Source: Flavobacteriales bacterium (GTDB lineage: Bacteria > Bacteroidota > Bacteroidia > Flavobacteriales_D > Sanyastnellaceae). From it: a stretch of DNA of 64,000 nt. The stretch lies in contig JAIBBG010000008.1 of NCBI GenBank assembly GCA_019694805.1, positions 18,102 through 82,101 of the forward strand, in the 5' to 3' direction. This document shows, one piece after another, positions 34,857 to 43,323 of this stretch. Each line of letters begins with the position of its first letter. Positions within the stretch are counted from its first letter, which is position 1. The notes beneath the pieces were generated by a model. It did no database searches. It saw nothing but the letters and a program-made list of their open reading frames with translations, and was not told where the DNA came from. A program made the translations under genes and the position numbers.

Positions 34857-36647
34857 TTGAAATTGAGCCTCAGATTTTCCATATCGAGAAAAATTGGAAC
34901 CGGTTTCGGTTTGTTCATCGTTGTTGTTGGTGTTGTATTCTATATCACCAATAACACACTGTCTGAAAGCCGTGAGATCAACAGAAGGATCAACGATTTT
35001 TATGCGCCATCGATACGCGATCTCGAAGAGCTGAGCAATCAGTTGATCGAAGCCCATCAGTTCATGAAACAATGGGCATACGTGCAGCGCCGTGAAGATG
35101 ATCATGAAAGGTTACTGGCAGTGAAATTGTGTGAAGAAGATATTCCTGCTCAACTCAGAAAAATTGATGAGTATGCGCACATGATGACACCAGAGCAGAC
35201 CAAACAAAAAAACATGATGGCCATCCATGTTCGGGAATTGTTGATCGCCTACGATGAGATCATGCGCGCTTTGCCGGATTTCGATAGCTATTACGACCCT
35301 ATCAATCAAATGGCTGCTGAAGGTTATTTTATTGAAGATGGTGTCATTCCAACGGCCATGAAGAATGCGACCACCAGCCTCAATACGATGAATGCGATGC
35401 AGCGCAATATGATGGCCACCGAGATTACCCGCATGAATGACTCTTTTGAGAAATTGCGATTACTTCTGGTGAATATCGCCTTCGGCGTTTTGTTCGCAGG
35501 TATCATCATTGCCATTCTTACTTCGCGTTCTATTGTGCGACCGATCAACTCATTGAAATATAAACTGCAGAATTTGTCACGCGGTATCTATTCAGTGCAC
35601 ACAACGAAAACTGGTAATGATGAGATAGGGGATATGGCAAATGCAGTCAATGTCCTCATCAGGAATTTTGAAAAAACAAAGGAGTTTTCTTTAAGTGTCG
35701 GTGCGGGTAATTTCAATGTTCCATACGAACCACTTTCTGATCATGATGAACTAGGTAAGGCTCTCTTGCGAATGAAAGACGATCTGGCTTCCTACAGACA
35801 TGAGATGGAAGAAAAGGTGAATAACCAAACCATGGAGATTCGCCAGCAGCGCGATGAAGTGGAAGCACAACGAGAAAAGGTCACCGAACTGTATATCGAT
35901 CTGCAATCGAGTATTGATTACGCCAAACGACTTCAGCAAACTATTTTACCTGGAAAGTCTTTCATTGAAACGATGTTTCCTCAGTCCTTCGTTTTTTTCA
36001 GGCCAAAAGCTACGGTAAGCGGAGACTTTTATTGGTTCGCCACGAAAGGCAAAAAGAAACTATTCGCTGCGGCAGATTGCACAGGACACGGGGTTCCTGG
36101 AGCATTTATGAGTCTTGTGGGTCATAATGTACTCAATCAAGCTACGAAGGTTTTTAATAAGCCATCGCAAATTTTGAATAGCGCAAATCGATTATCTGCA
36201 GAAGCCATGCGTGCCGATAGTGGTGAACATTTCATGAAGGATGGCATGGATATCGCCTTCTGTTGTTTTGATACGGAAACGTATCAACTGGATTTTAGTG
36301 GTGCACACAATCCAGCATACATCATCAGGAATAATGAACTCACTGAGATTGAAAGTGACCCCTTCAGCATCGGTACTTATTTGAATGGGGAAAAGGAATT
36401 CACCAATCATTCTCTTATCGTACAACCGGGCGATTGTATTTATTTGTTCAGTGACGGTTATGCTGACCAATTCGGTGGTCCCAGAGGTAAAAAATACATG
36501 CGCCGTCGCTTCAGGGATTTCTTATTGTCCATTCATTCACTGGAGATGGAGGATCAAAAGAAAGCTCTGGAAAAGGAATTGCTGGACTGGATAGGCGACG
36601 GTGAGCAAATTGATGATGTATTGGTGATGGGTATCCGAATCCAATGA
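34857..36647 (+). CDS. Membrane HAMP-SpoIIE (PP2C-type) serine phosphatase
   Basis: A 596-residue signalling enzyme. The first membrane helix is at about 14-33 (GLFIVVVGVVFYI), a periplasmic helical sensor at 35-200, the second helix at about 203-222 (IAFGVLFAGIIIAIL), HAMP at about 223-275 (IVRPINSLKYKLQ, DEIGDMANAVN), a coiled coil at about 310-350 and a SpoIIE phosphatase domain at 360-596. The metal ligands are all present: VSGDFYW, DCTGHGVPGAFMS, SDGYADQFGG and DDVLVMGI. It should dephosphorylate a cytoplasmic anti-sigma-factor antagonist or similar target; none is encoded nearby. The start is TTG at 34857, three bases after the TPR gene stop. Last gene of the operon. Confidence 0.9.
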   Translation: MKLSLRFSISRKIGTGFGLFIVVVGVVFYITNNTLSESREINRRINDFYAPSIRDLEELSNQLIEAHQFMKQWAYVQRREDDHERLLAVKLCEEDIPAQLRKIDEYAHMMTPEQTKQKNMMAIHVRELLIAYDEIMRALPDFDSYYDPINQMAAEGYFIEDGVIPTAMKNATTSLNTMNAMQRNMMATEITRMNDSFEKLRLLLVNIAFGVLFAGIIIAILTSRSIVRPINSLKYKLQNLSRGIYSVHTTKTGNDEIGDMANAVNVLIRNFEKTKEFSLSVGAGNFNVPYEPLSDHDELGKALLRMKDDLASYRHEMEEKVNNQTMEIRQQRDEVEAQREKVTELYIDLQSSIDYAKRLQQTILPGKSFIETMFPQSFVFFRPKATVSGDFYWFATKGKKKLFAAADCTGHGVPGAFMSLVGHNVLNQATKVFNKPSQILNSANRLSAEAMRADSGEHFMKDGMDIAFCCFDTETYQLDFSGAHNPAYIIRNNELTEIESDPFSIGTYLNGEKEFTNHSLIVQPGDCIYLFSDGYADQFGGPRGKKYMRRRFRDFLLSIHSLEMEDQKKALEKELLDWIGDGEQIDDVLVMGIRIQ

Positions 36648-36746
36648 GTTGTAATTCCTTTCAACGCTTCGGCGAAATGCACAGTTTACGCAGATACGTT
36701 CATGAGAATAATCAATTGTTTTTTTCCTTGAGCATATCTTTTCTCC

Positions 36747-36774
36747 AATGCATGTTGAACCTCAAACATGCATT
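36747..36774. repeat. Perfect 10-base inverted repeat
   Basis: AATGCATGTT, 8-base loop GAACCTCA, then AACATGCATT. It lies 100 bases after the phosphatase stop. No T-run follows, so it is not a standard terminator. It may be an RNA hairpin, a processing site or a protein-binding site. Confidence 0.5.
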
Positions 36775-37016
36775 CGAATTTCCATTCAAATCCTAAACAC
36801 CAAGGAATGCTCGTAATTGCTCGTTTTAGGCACGCTCCACGGAAATGATCATGTTTGCACGCCCTAAACTAGCGTGTTCGTTTTGAATTGAATCGGGGAG
36901 TGGCCATGTTCTTTGGTCTTTTGATACTCAAGATCGAAATCGACAGCATGATTCGGGTTAAATGATGTTGGCCCTTGGTGATCTTGCGGATACAGCTTAT
37001 TGATTTTAGCGGAAAA

Positions 37017-37046
37017 TAAAAAGGCCCTGCATATGCAAGGCCTTTT
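37017..37046 (-). terminator. Terminator of the porP-gldKLMN operon
   Basis: On the minus strand a stem of AAAGGCC with TTGCATATGCA and GGCCTTTTTT is followed by ATTTT. It lies 21 bases beyond the gldN stop. The plus strand also has a short T-run, so it may stop transcription from the left too. Confidence 0.85.
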
Positions 37047-37066
37047 CGGTTATTTTTTTGAATCGA

Positions 37067-37921
37067 TTAATAGTGCCATAGGTCGTGTTCCATCACGAAC
37101 AAATCACCTTTGATTCTTTCGCTTTCCATCAATGCATCTATACCTTTCCATGTTGGGTCGATAGGGCGATTGTAAACGTTGTCCTCTTTCACCACATATC
37201 CTTGGAACATACGCATTTGGAACAATTGATCGAAAGTCATTTGCTGTGAACCGTTATGCGCATTGAATACATCGAAGTTATTGAATACATAGCGACACTC
37301 TGGGTAATAGAGCCAGAAAAGCTCCTGTTTACCTTTTACCTCACCAGTTTCAGAATACTTCAAAGTAATGGGTGCAATTCCAATGATTCGTACATAGCGC
37401 TCTGAACGTTGCTTATCGAAAATCCAGTCTTCTTTCAATTTGTAACCTACCACATCTCTTGAAGTAACTGGTTCTACAGAACGGGTTTCTTCTTTTTCAC
37501 CTGTTTCCAGATTTTCAACATAACGCAATCTCACAGGATTGAGCATCGAGTCGATCTCTGTTTGTCCAAGTGGATAACGAAATTCATCGTCGTCTTGTGT
37601 TGGACCGAGACCATATGCTGTGATAGAACCTTTGTCCAGAAGACCGATTTTAATCACATCAAAGAGGCTCTTTCGATTTTCCAACGCGTCAATTGGAAAG
37701 TACAGCGGATGATTGATCTTTTGTTTAAGATCAATGACCTGCCAGATCCTTCGTGCCCACATCACGTCCGCTTCGCGGAGATATGGATATGAAATCACTT
37801 TACGTGTCGGATTGTGTTCCTTCACATAAGCACCATCCAGAACGGTCTGAACCTGTGTGATACCGCTTAACGACATCAACACACCGAGTAGCAGGAGCAA
37901 TGCACGATTTTTACGATTCAT
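37067..37921 (-). CDS. gldN: Type IX secretion ring protein GldN/PorN
   Basis: A 284-residue periplasmic protein with a signal peptide (about 1-22, LLLLLGVLMSLSGITQ). Family landmarks are READVMWARRIWQVIDLKQKINHPLYFP (about residues 49-76), FDVIKIGLLDKGSITAYG (about 88-105) and the C-terminal FQMRMFQGYVVKEDNVYNRPI. GldN forms, with the lipoprotein GldK, the large ring under the outer membrane that is part of the type IX secretion machine. It is the last gene of porP-gldK-gldL-gldM-gldN, 11 bases after gldM, and is followed by a terminator. Confidence 0.95.
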   Translation of the reverse strand: MNRKNRALLLLLGVLMSLSGITQVQTVLDGAYVKEHNPTRKVISYPYLREADVMWARRIWQVIDLKQKINHPLYFPIDALENRKSLFDVIKIGLLDKGSITAYGLGPTQDDDEFRYPLGQTEIDSMLNPVRLRYVENLETGEKEETRSVEPVTSRDVVGYKLKEDWIFDKQRSERYVRIIGIAPITLKYSETGEVKGKQELFWLYYPECRYVFNNFDVFNAHNGSQQMTFDQLFQMRMFQGYVVKEDNVYNRPIDPTWKGIDALMESERIKGDLFVMEHDLWHY

Positions 37922-37932
37922 GTTATTCAGTT

Positions 37933-39648
37933 TTATGTCAGTTTCAATGTGATCGGAGCAAGCTTACGCTCTGTTCCGTCAGGCATTTTGCACATGATCT
38001 GTTCAATGAAGATCTTTTCACCTTTCTTCATTTTCTTGATCACTTCTTTCACATTATCCTCCAACCTGTTCGAATTCATTTTGTATTCCTTATACTGACC
38101 ATTGGTCACCATGGATACAACGAATGAACTAACAGTTGCCGTTACAGGGAAGTCAAATCCTTCCATTTCTGCACGCACACCGGCAGCAACACCAGCATCA
38201 CCCTGACTTACAGTACTGTCATATGGCTTTTTGCTGGCAAATGATGGAATTGGATCTGGAATTTTCTTGATACGGAATTTCTTCGGAGGCATCTGGGTGT
38301 CTTTACCGTTGATCTTAGCAGATACACGGATCGTCGCTTCTTTGCCTTCACCTGGTTTTACATTGTAAACACCATCTGCACCAGGACCACTGATACTTCC
38401 TCCTTCCATGGAAACGCTCAATGCTTTGGCATCAACACCAGGCACTGAAACTTCTACAGGATTATCCAATCCACGGTAGAATACGTTCATGTTTACTGGT
38501 GATACAACCAATGCTGGAGTACCCACTGTAATTGGAGGAATGTAGTAGTTCAGGAATTCTTCTTTACCATTTTTCATGTAAGAAAGCTGGCCTTTGAAAC
38601 CATGCTGACCCAAAGAAAGTCCTCCTGTATTTACTTTAAAAATACACTTGCCATCAGGGCCGGAAGCAATTCCTTCTCCTGAAGCGCCAGGTCCAACTTC
38701 AGTTTCCGCTGGTCTTTCACCTGAGTATTCTCCACCAGGATAAATCTTGGTTGTGCTGTTTTTGTTATAAGCAGCGAGGAAAATTTCAGCTTGGAATTCA
38801 TCTCCTTGCAACACATAAGACTGAAGCGGCACCGCAGCATAGGTTACGTCAGAGAACTTCACGTCAGAAAGGTTGATACTTTTCTGAAGCCAACCAAGAA
38901 CTTGTGCGTTGGTATTCATCACACCGGTTTGCAACATGCTCATGGTAGCGATACATGCAGCCAATGGAGTATCGTGGAAACGATTCACTTCCCATGGCTC
39001 AGCATGACCATCAAGGTCAACTTCTTCAGGAAAGTGGAATGCACTATCGATACTGGCTACGATATCTGGATCAAGGCTCACTTCGATATTATCGACGTTC
39101 ATGACTTTGATTCCGCGCATGAACTGCGCGTAATCTTCCAGTTTTTTCTTCAGTTCATTACCAGACCATGGATCGGTTTTAGGCTCGTGTGGTTTAGAGC
39201 CAATCAGAAGTGCAGTGGCGTTGGTATTTTCATCAGGTTTGGAGACTTTTTCCTTACCTGCTGCACTGAGCATGTCGAGTGCTTTACCGTTTTCCATGAA
39301 TTCGTCGAAACCATCACCGGTATTGTTTGCCTTCATCGAGGCAGCCATGGTGCGTGCTTTCAATTCTTCCATGTACTTCACCAATTCTTCAGTCTTACTG
39401 GCTACTTCCTTCGCTTTAGCCTGAAATGGTACAGCCTTAGCTGCGTCTTCAGGTTTCGGCGAATTCAACGCCGCAAGTGAAGCCTGAGCTTTGCTGTTCA
39501 GAATCTCAGATGTTTTCATCTGTGATCTGTTGATTTGCAAGAACGCATTCAATACGTCCTTCGAAATGTTCATCGCGAGAAGAGCGGTGAGTACGAGGTA
39601 CATCATACCGATCATCTTCTGCCTGGGGGTTTCTTTTCCGCCTGCCAT
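37933..39648 (-). CDS. gldM: Type IX secretion motor protein GldM/PorM
   Basis: A 571-residue inner-membrane protein that spans the periplasm and transmits energy to the secretion ring. The N-terminus MAGGKETPRQKMIGMMYLVL is that of GldM, including Arg9 and Tyr17 in the single transmembrane helix region (about 12-32). A long periplasmic part follows, with four beta-rich domains whose boundaries can be guessed from repeated VSVPGVDAK- and GKDTQMPPKKFRIK-like segments. The C-terminal domain (FDFPVTATVSSFVVSMV) is the one that contacts GldK/GldN in known systems. It pairs with GldL encoded just upstream (62-base gap). Confidence 0.96.
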   Translation of the reverse strand: MAGGKETPRQKMIGMMYLVLTALLAMNISKDVLNAFLQINRSQMKTSEILNSKAQASLAALNSPKPEDAAKAVPFQAKAKEVASKTEELVKYMEELKARTMAASMKANNTGDGFDEFMENGKALDMLSAAGKEKVSKPDENTNATALLIGSKPHEPKTDPWSGNELKKKLEDYAQFMRGIKVMNVDNIEVSLDPDIVASIDSAFHFPEEVDLDGHAEPWEVNRFHDTPLAACIATMSMLQTGVMNTNAQVLGWLQKSINLSDVKFSDVTYAAVPLQSYVLQGDEFQAEIFLAAYNKNSTTKIYPGGEYSGERPAETEVGPGASGEGIASGPDGKCIFKVNTGGLSLGQHGFKGQLSYMKNGKEEFLNYYIPPITVGTPALVVSPVNMNVFYRGLDNPVEVSVPGVDAKALSVSMEGGSISGPGADGVYNVKPGEGKEATIRVSAKINGKDTQMPPKKFRIKKIPDPIPSFASKKPYDSTVSQGDAGVAAGVRAEMEGFDFPVTATVSSFVVSMVTNGQYKEYKMNSNRLEDNVKEVIKKMKKGEKIFIEQIMCKMPDGTERKLAPITLKLT

Positions 39649-39710
39649 TTTCCTTTGGTTTTAAAAAATGAATGTTTGGTTTGTTACTCTACAGAGCAGC
39701 AGTAAAACAT

Positions 39711-40526
39711 TTACGAGCGGGCAGTACCCATTGCATTGAGCATATTGCTATACACCGTGTTGAGCGACTTAAGGTTACGCGACAACTCGGCGATGTTTTC
39801 TTTGTATGCTTTGGTGTCTTCCACAGAATCTGCAAGATTCTTAACGAGTTCACCCATATCTGCATAAAGCGTCTTAGTCTTAGAAAGCTCCTGAAGTTGC
39901 AATTCGTACATGCTGTTCAATGAATGCATGTTCTCTGACATCTTCTGGAGTGCTTCTCCAACTGCAGCGCCTTCTTTTGCATGGTCTGTCAAACCAGTTA
40001 AAGTTTCTGATGCTGCTGCATAGTTGTCAGCAAGTACAGATACTTTTTCTGATGCACCCTTCAACGTGTTGGCGTAATCTTTAGCAGCTGAAGCTGGGCT
40101 TGTAAGATCTGAAAGATCTTTAGCCTGTGCGCTGAATGAACGCATACCATCACCAAGGCTGGCAATCAGTTCTGGTTCAATCTTAGCCTCTGCAAGCATA
40201 TTGTCGAGCTGAGCAGAAATTCCGCTACCACCACTACCAACAGCTTGTTGGGTTTTCTTCGACTTGTTCTGCTCTTTCAATGAAAGTTTTGCTTCATCAG
40301 GAAGCGCAAGCTCCGGATACACGAGTGACCAATCTGGTTCTTCGTGAATCGGTTCGAATGCGGAGAAGAAGAAGATAAATGCTTCAGTACCGAGACCTAG
40401 GATAAGCATCAAAGATGCACCAGGCCAGTGTTGAATTTTAAACAGTGCACCAACGATTACAACAGCAGCTCCAATACCATAGAGCTTAGCCATAAACTTT
40501 TTCCAGGCTTTACTTCCGGGTTTCAT
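39711..40526 (-). CDS. gldL: Type IX secretion motor protein GldL/PorL
   Basis: A 271-residue inner-membrane protein forming the proton-driven motor with GldM. Two hydrophobic helices lie near the N-terminus: YGIGAAVVIVGALFKIQHWPG (about 16-36) and LMLILGLGTEAFIFFFSAF (about 39-57). Glu48 in the second helix falls at the place of the conserved glutamate linked to proton flow in this family. The rest is a cytoplasmic, helical, charged region (about 60-271) with long coiled-coil stretches. It lies between gldK and gldM. Confidence 0.95.
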   Translation of the reverse strand: MKPGSKAWKKFMAKLYGIGAAVVIVGALFKIQHWPGASLMLILGLGTEAFIFFFSAFEPIHEEPDWSLVYPELALPDEAKLSLKEQNKSKKTQQAVGSGGSGISAQLDNMLAEAKIEPELIASLGDGMRSFSAQAKDLSDLTSPASAAKDYANTLKGASEKVSVLADNYAAASETLTGLTDHAKEGAAVGEALQKMSENMHSLNSMYELQLQELSKTKTLYADMGELVKNLADSVEDTKAYKENIAELSRNLKSLNTVYSNMLNAMGTARS

Positions 40527-40579
40527 AATTTTCTAAACGCTTGTTAGGGTTAATAATTAAATTGATTGATGTTGATTGA

Positions 40580-41950
40580 TTACTCGTTGAAATCTTCAGG
40601 AGCAACATTTTTACCGCGACCGAGATAGCTCATCACACAACGGAATCCAATGTATGATTTTGCTGTATCCTGATACTCGTATGATCTGGTACCGGTCTGG
40701 ATGAAATACCCGATGTCTTTCCAGGAGCCACCGCGTATTACCTTACGTTTCATGCTTGGAGGATCATCCACAACTGCACGGTATTCATATTCCGGACTCA
40801 TGTCGTGAGTGAACTCATATACTGATTCATCATAGGCTGTGTTGGTCCATTCTGAAACGTTACCCGCCATGCACCACAATCCGTAGTCATTCGCAGAATA
40901 AGATTCAATAGGAACGGTATAACAACCATTGTCTTCTACATAGTCACCGCGCATTGGCTTGAAGTTCGCCAACGGGCATCCCAGGTTATTACGGATGTAT
41001 GGACCTCCCCATGGATAGGGTGAAAGTTCAAGTCCGCCACGTGATGCATATTCCCATTCCGCTTCTGATGGAAGTCTGAAGCGCTGAATGAAAGTTTCAC
41101 CATTCGAAAATTTGTATTCATTCAGAATTTGTGTTCTCCATGCACAGAAAGCCTGACACTGTCCCCAGGTCACACCAACTACCGGATAATCATCAAATGC
41201 TGGATGCCAGAAATAGTTCTCTGTAAGTGGTTCGTTAAAACCATATGTAAAGTCATGTACCCAGCAAAGTGTATCTGGATAAATATTGATCTGTTCTTCA
41301 ATGATGAACTGTGAACGATCACTGTGTCCTCTTACAGAATGCAGTTGGTTCAATGAGTTGGGCTCACCGTACTCCACATCCTTACCGGCTTTCACAGCAG
41401 CGCTTTTGAAGTCAATCCACCAATACTTGTAGCGAAGTTTACGGGTATCAATCTCAAGGCGATCGTAGAATTTGTCAGAACCCTGAAGATAGAATTCATT
41501 GAAGATGTTTTCGAAAATATCTTCATTCTCCATATCGATTGGTTCTTCCCAATTCAATACATAACCTTTGTTGACGAATACTTCCCAGTCACGACCATCA
41601 TCTCGGTCTGGCTGTTTGAATCCTTCTACGTCTGCATTCGCAAGATAATCGCGCATCAGAGAGTCGCGAACGTAGTCAACGAACTGGCGGTATTCGTTGT
41701 TGGAAATTTCTGTCTGATCAATGTAGAAGGCCGGAATGGTCACCGTCTTCGACTTGTTGTTCAGCGCATAAGGTACATCTTCATCACTTGGTCCCATCGT
41801 AAATGAGCCAAAGTGAATGTAGTTCATACCATAAGGATTAAGTTGCTCCCATTCCTCCCTCGGGTAGGAACCGACCAACTCCCCATTCCCGCCTCCACCA
41901 CAGCTGGCCAGGAATAAAGCAACGATTAAATACAAAAACGACTTTTTCAT
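40580..41950 (-). CDS. gldK: Type IX secretion lipoprotein GldK/PorK
   Basis: A 456-residue outer-membrane lipoprotein with a sulfatase-modifying (SUMF1/FGE) fold. The signal ends in a lipobox (LFLAS/CGGGG, Cys17). Domain landmarks are FTMGPSDEDVPYA, FYIDQTEISNNEYRQFV (about residue 75), VVGVTWGQCQAFCAWR (about residue 258), FRLPSEAEWEYASRGG (about residue 290), GLWCMAGNVSEWTN (about residue 357), RKVIRGGSWKDIGY and IGFRCVM. GldK forms the periplasmic ring with GldN. No formylglycine-generating activity is expected in this subfamily. It follows porP after a 141-base gap and leads gldLMN. Confidence 0.95.
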   Translation of the reverse strand: MKKSFLYLIVALFLASCGGGGNGELVGSYPREEWEQLNPYGMNYIHFGSFTMGPSDEDVPYALNNKSKTVTIPAFYIDQTEISNNEYRQFVDYVRDSLMRDYLANADVEGFKQPDRDDGRDWEVFVNKGYVLNWEEPIDMENEDIFENIFNEFYLQGSDKFYDRLEIDTRKLRYKYWWIDFKSAAVKAGKDVEYGEPNSLNQLHSVRGHSDRSQFIIEEQINIYPDTLCWVHDFTYGFNEPLTENYFWHPAFDDYPVVGVTWGQCQAFCAWRTQILNEYKFSNGETFIQRFRLPSEAEWEYASRGGLELSPYPWGGPYIRNNLGCPLANFKPMRGDYVEDNGCYTVPIESYSANDYGLWCMAGNVSEWTNTAYDESVYEFTHDMSPEYEYRAVVDDPPSMKRKVIRGGSWKDIGYFIQTGTRSYEYQDTAKSYIGFRCVMSYLGRGKNVAPEDFNE

Positions 41951-42091
41951 GATTTCCTTTTTTTAGTAAACAAACTACACTTGTCTTCGGTTAGGGTTGG
42001 TTATTACTAAAAATTTGTTGTTCTTTATTACACAAAGCAGGTTAGGAAAGCATTCATTACGTAACAGTAACTCTGCAGGTTTCATTTTATT

Positions 42092-43033
42092 TTACAAGAA
42101 CCTCGGATTACTGTGACGAGCCCGGATCATTTGTGGAGTAATTCTCCAGCAATACGTGGCAAATACCTCATGTGAACCGGCTGAATAATCTTTCAATTCT
42201 GATGTCGTTACATCATATGAGTAACCAATCTTGATTCCATGCTGATTTCCTTTGTCTGATGGAAGATCTTTCTGGAATCCTACGTATGGTGAAATCGCAT
42301 CTCCTGGACGGAATGAAAGGCCTCCCCACAACATGTCGTTCCACAGTACGTCGGCATTCACATCGAATTGTGTTGCTCCAAGATCTGTTTTTATAAGGGC
42401 ATTTGGACGAAGCACCAATGAAGTTCCCATTGGAAGTTCAACACCACCCATCACATAAATGTGACGTGCAAGCGCCATGTGCAAGGCATCCATATCACCA
42501 CCGAGAAGGTGTGTAACACTTAATCCAACATAATACTTGCTCGGTTGATACAACATAGTTCCCAATCCGAGATCAAATTTTCCTTGTGATACTTCTCCGG
42601 TTGGAATGATGGGGTCATTAGGATCAATAGGTACCCAACGGTTGCCAAGCTTGCTTTGAATCAAGCCCAAATTCAAACCTGCTGAGAAATAATTGTTGTT
42701 GCTCAAACTTAAGTGATAGGCACCAGACAATCTTACAATGTTGTTCTGCTGCTGACCCAAAACTTCTGTGTAGAAGGTAAGCCCCGCACCAATGTTTTCC
42801 TTCTGACCGAAGTATCCGCGGTAATTCAACAGATAGGTCTTCGGATCCTGATCGAGACCATCCCACTGATCACGGTGGAAAATAGAGATACAATGTCTCT
42901 TGGTCATACCAACAAATGCAGGGTTCACAGATTGGCGATCAAACTGCCACTGTGTATACTGCGGATCCTGTTGTGCAATTGCGCAGGTAGAGAGGGTAGT
43001 AAGAGTAATAAAAGAGAGTATAAACTTCTTCAT
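42092..43033 (-). CDS. porP: PorP/SprF-family type IX secretion outer-membrane protein
   Basis: A 313-residue outer-membrane barrel with a signal peptide (about 1-20, STCAIA/QQD). The mature start DPQYTQWQFDRQSVNPAFVG is the family signature, followed by NYRGYF, a series of amphipathic strands (LGLIQSKLGNRW, YYVGLSVTHLL, DVLWNDMLWGGLSFRPGDAIS) and a C-terminal YCWRI-like strand. PorP/SprF proteins are needed for secretion and surface attachment of cargo. First gene of the T9SS unit, with a promoter-like element 70-100 bases upstream. The order porP-gldK-L-M-N equals that of Porphyromonas porP-K-L-M-N. Confidence 0.94.
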   Translation of the reverse strand: MKKFILSFITLTTLSTCAIAQQDPQYTQWQFDRQSVNPAFVGMTKRHCISIFHRDQWDGLDQDPKTYLLNYRGYFGQKENIGAGLTFYTEVLGQQQNNIVRLSGAYHLSLSNNNYFSAGLNLGLIQSKLGNRWVPIDPNDPIIPTGEVSQGKFDLGLGTMLYQPSKYYVGLSVTHLLGGDMDALHMALARHIYVMGGVELPMGTSLVLRPNALIKTDLGATQFDVNADVLWNDMLWGGLSFRPGDAISPYVGFQKDLPSDKGNQHGIKIGYSYDVTTSELKDYSAGSHEVFATYCWRITPQMIRARHSNPRFL

Positions 43034-43100
43034 ACACTAATTGGTGGTTGTTAAGCTGTTTTGGTTCCTAAAAAGCCCGAAGGATATTTTTGGAAAGTGG

Positions 43101-43130
43101 CTAAAGTATGGGTTTTTTCCACAGTCCAAA
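43101..43130 (-). promoter_or_regulatory. Candidate promoter of porP-gldKLMN
   Basis: On the minus strand TTTG (complement of 43127-43130), an 18-base spacer and TACTTTAG (complement of 43101-43108). It differs from the TAnnTTTG consensus at one base. The leader before porP would be about 60 bases. Confidence 0.45.
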
Positions 43131-43323
43131 AAAAAATTCGACGGATATCGGGGAGGGCCGAAGTTAACTTTGGCTTAAGTTATTGAAAAACAGAAAAATG
43201 AATAGCGAATGAATTCTCAGTGTGGAGGTGTTAATTCAACCCAGATTATGGGATTCCCATCCTTTTTTTGGAGGTTATCCACATTTTTCACAGGTGATTT
43301 CACAGAAATAATTCTTCCATTTT

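Larger units (their letters stand above)
36648..37066. other. Non-coding gap between the SpoIIE operon and gldN
   Basis: 419 bases with no credible gene on either strand. It holds a perfect 10-base inverted repeat (36747-36774), a direct repeat GCTCGTaattGCTCGT near 36812, and the gldN terminator at its right end. I see no tRNA or known small RNA fold. Confidence 0.6.

Noticed and set aside
38791..39480. 229-codon open frame antisense to gldM
   Set aside because: No signal, no family pattern, fully inside a conserved T9SS gene; a shadow.
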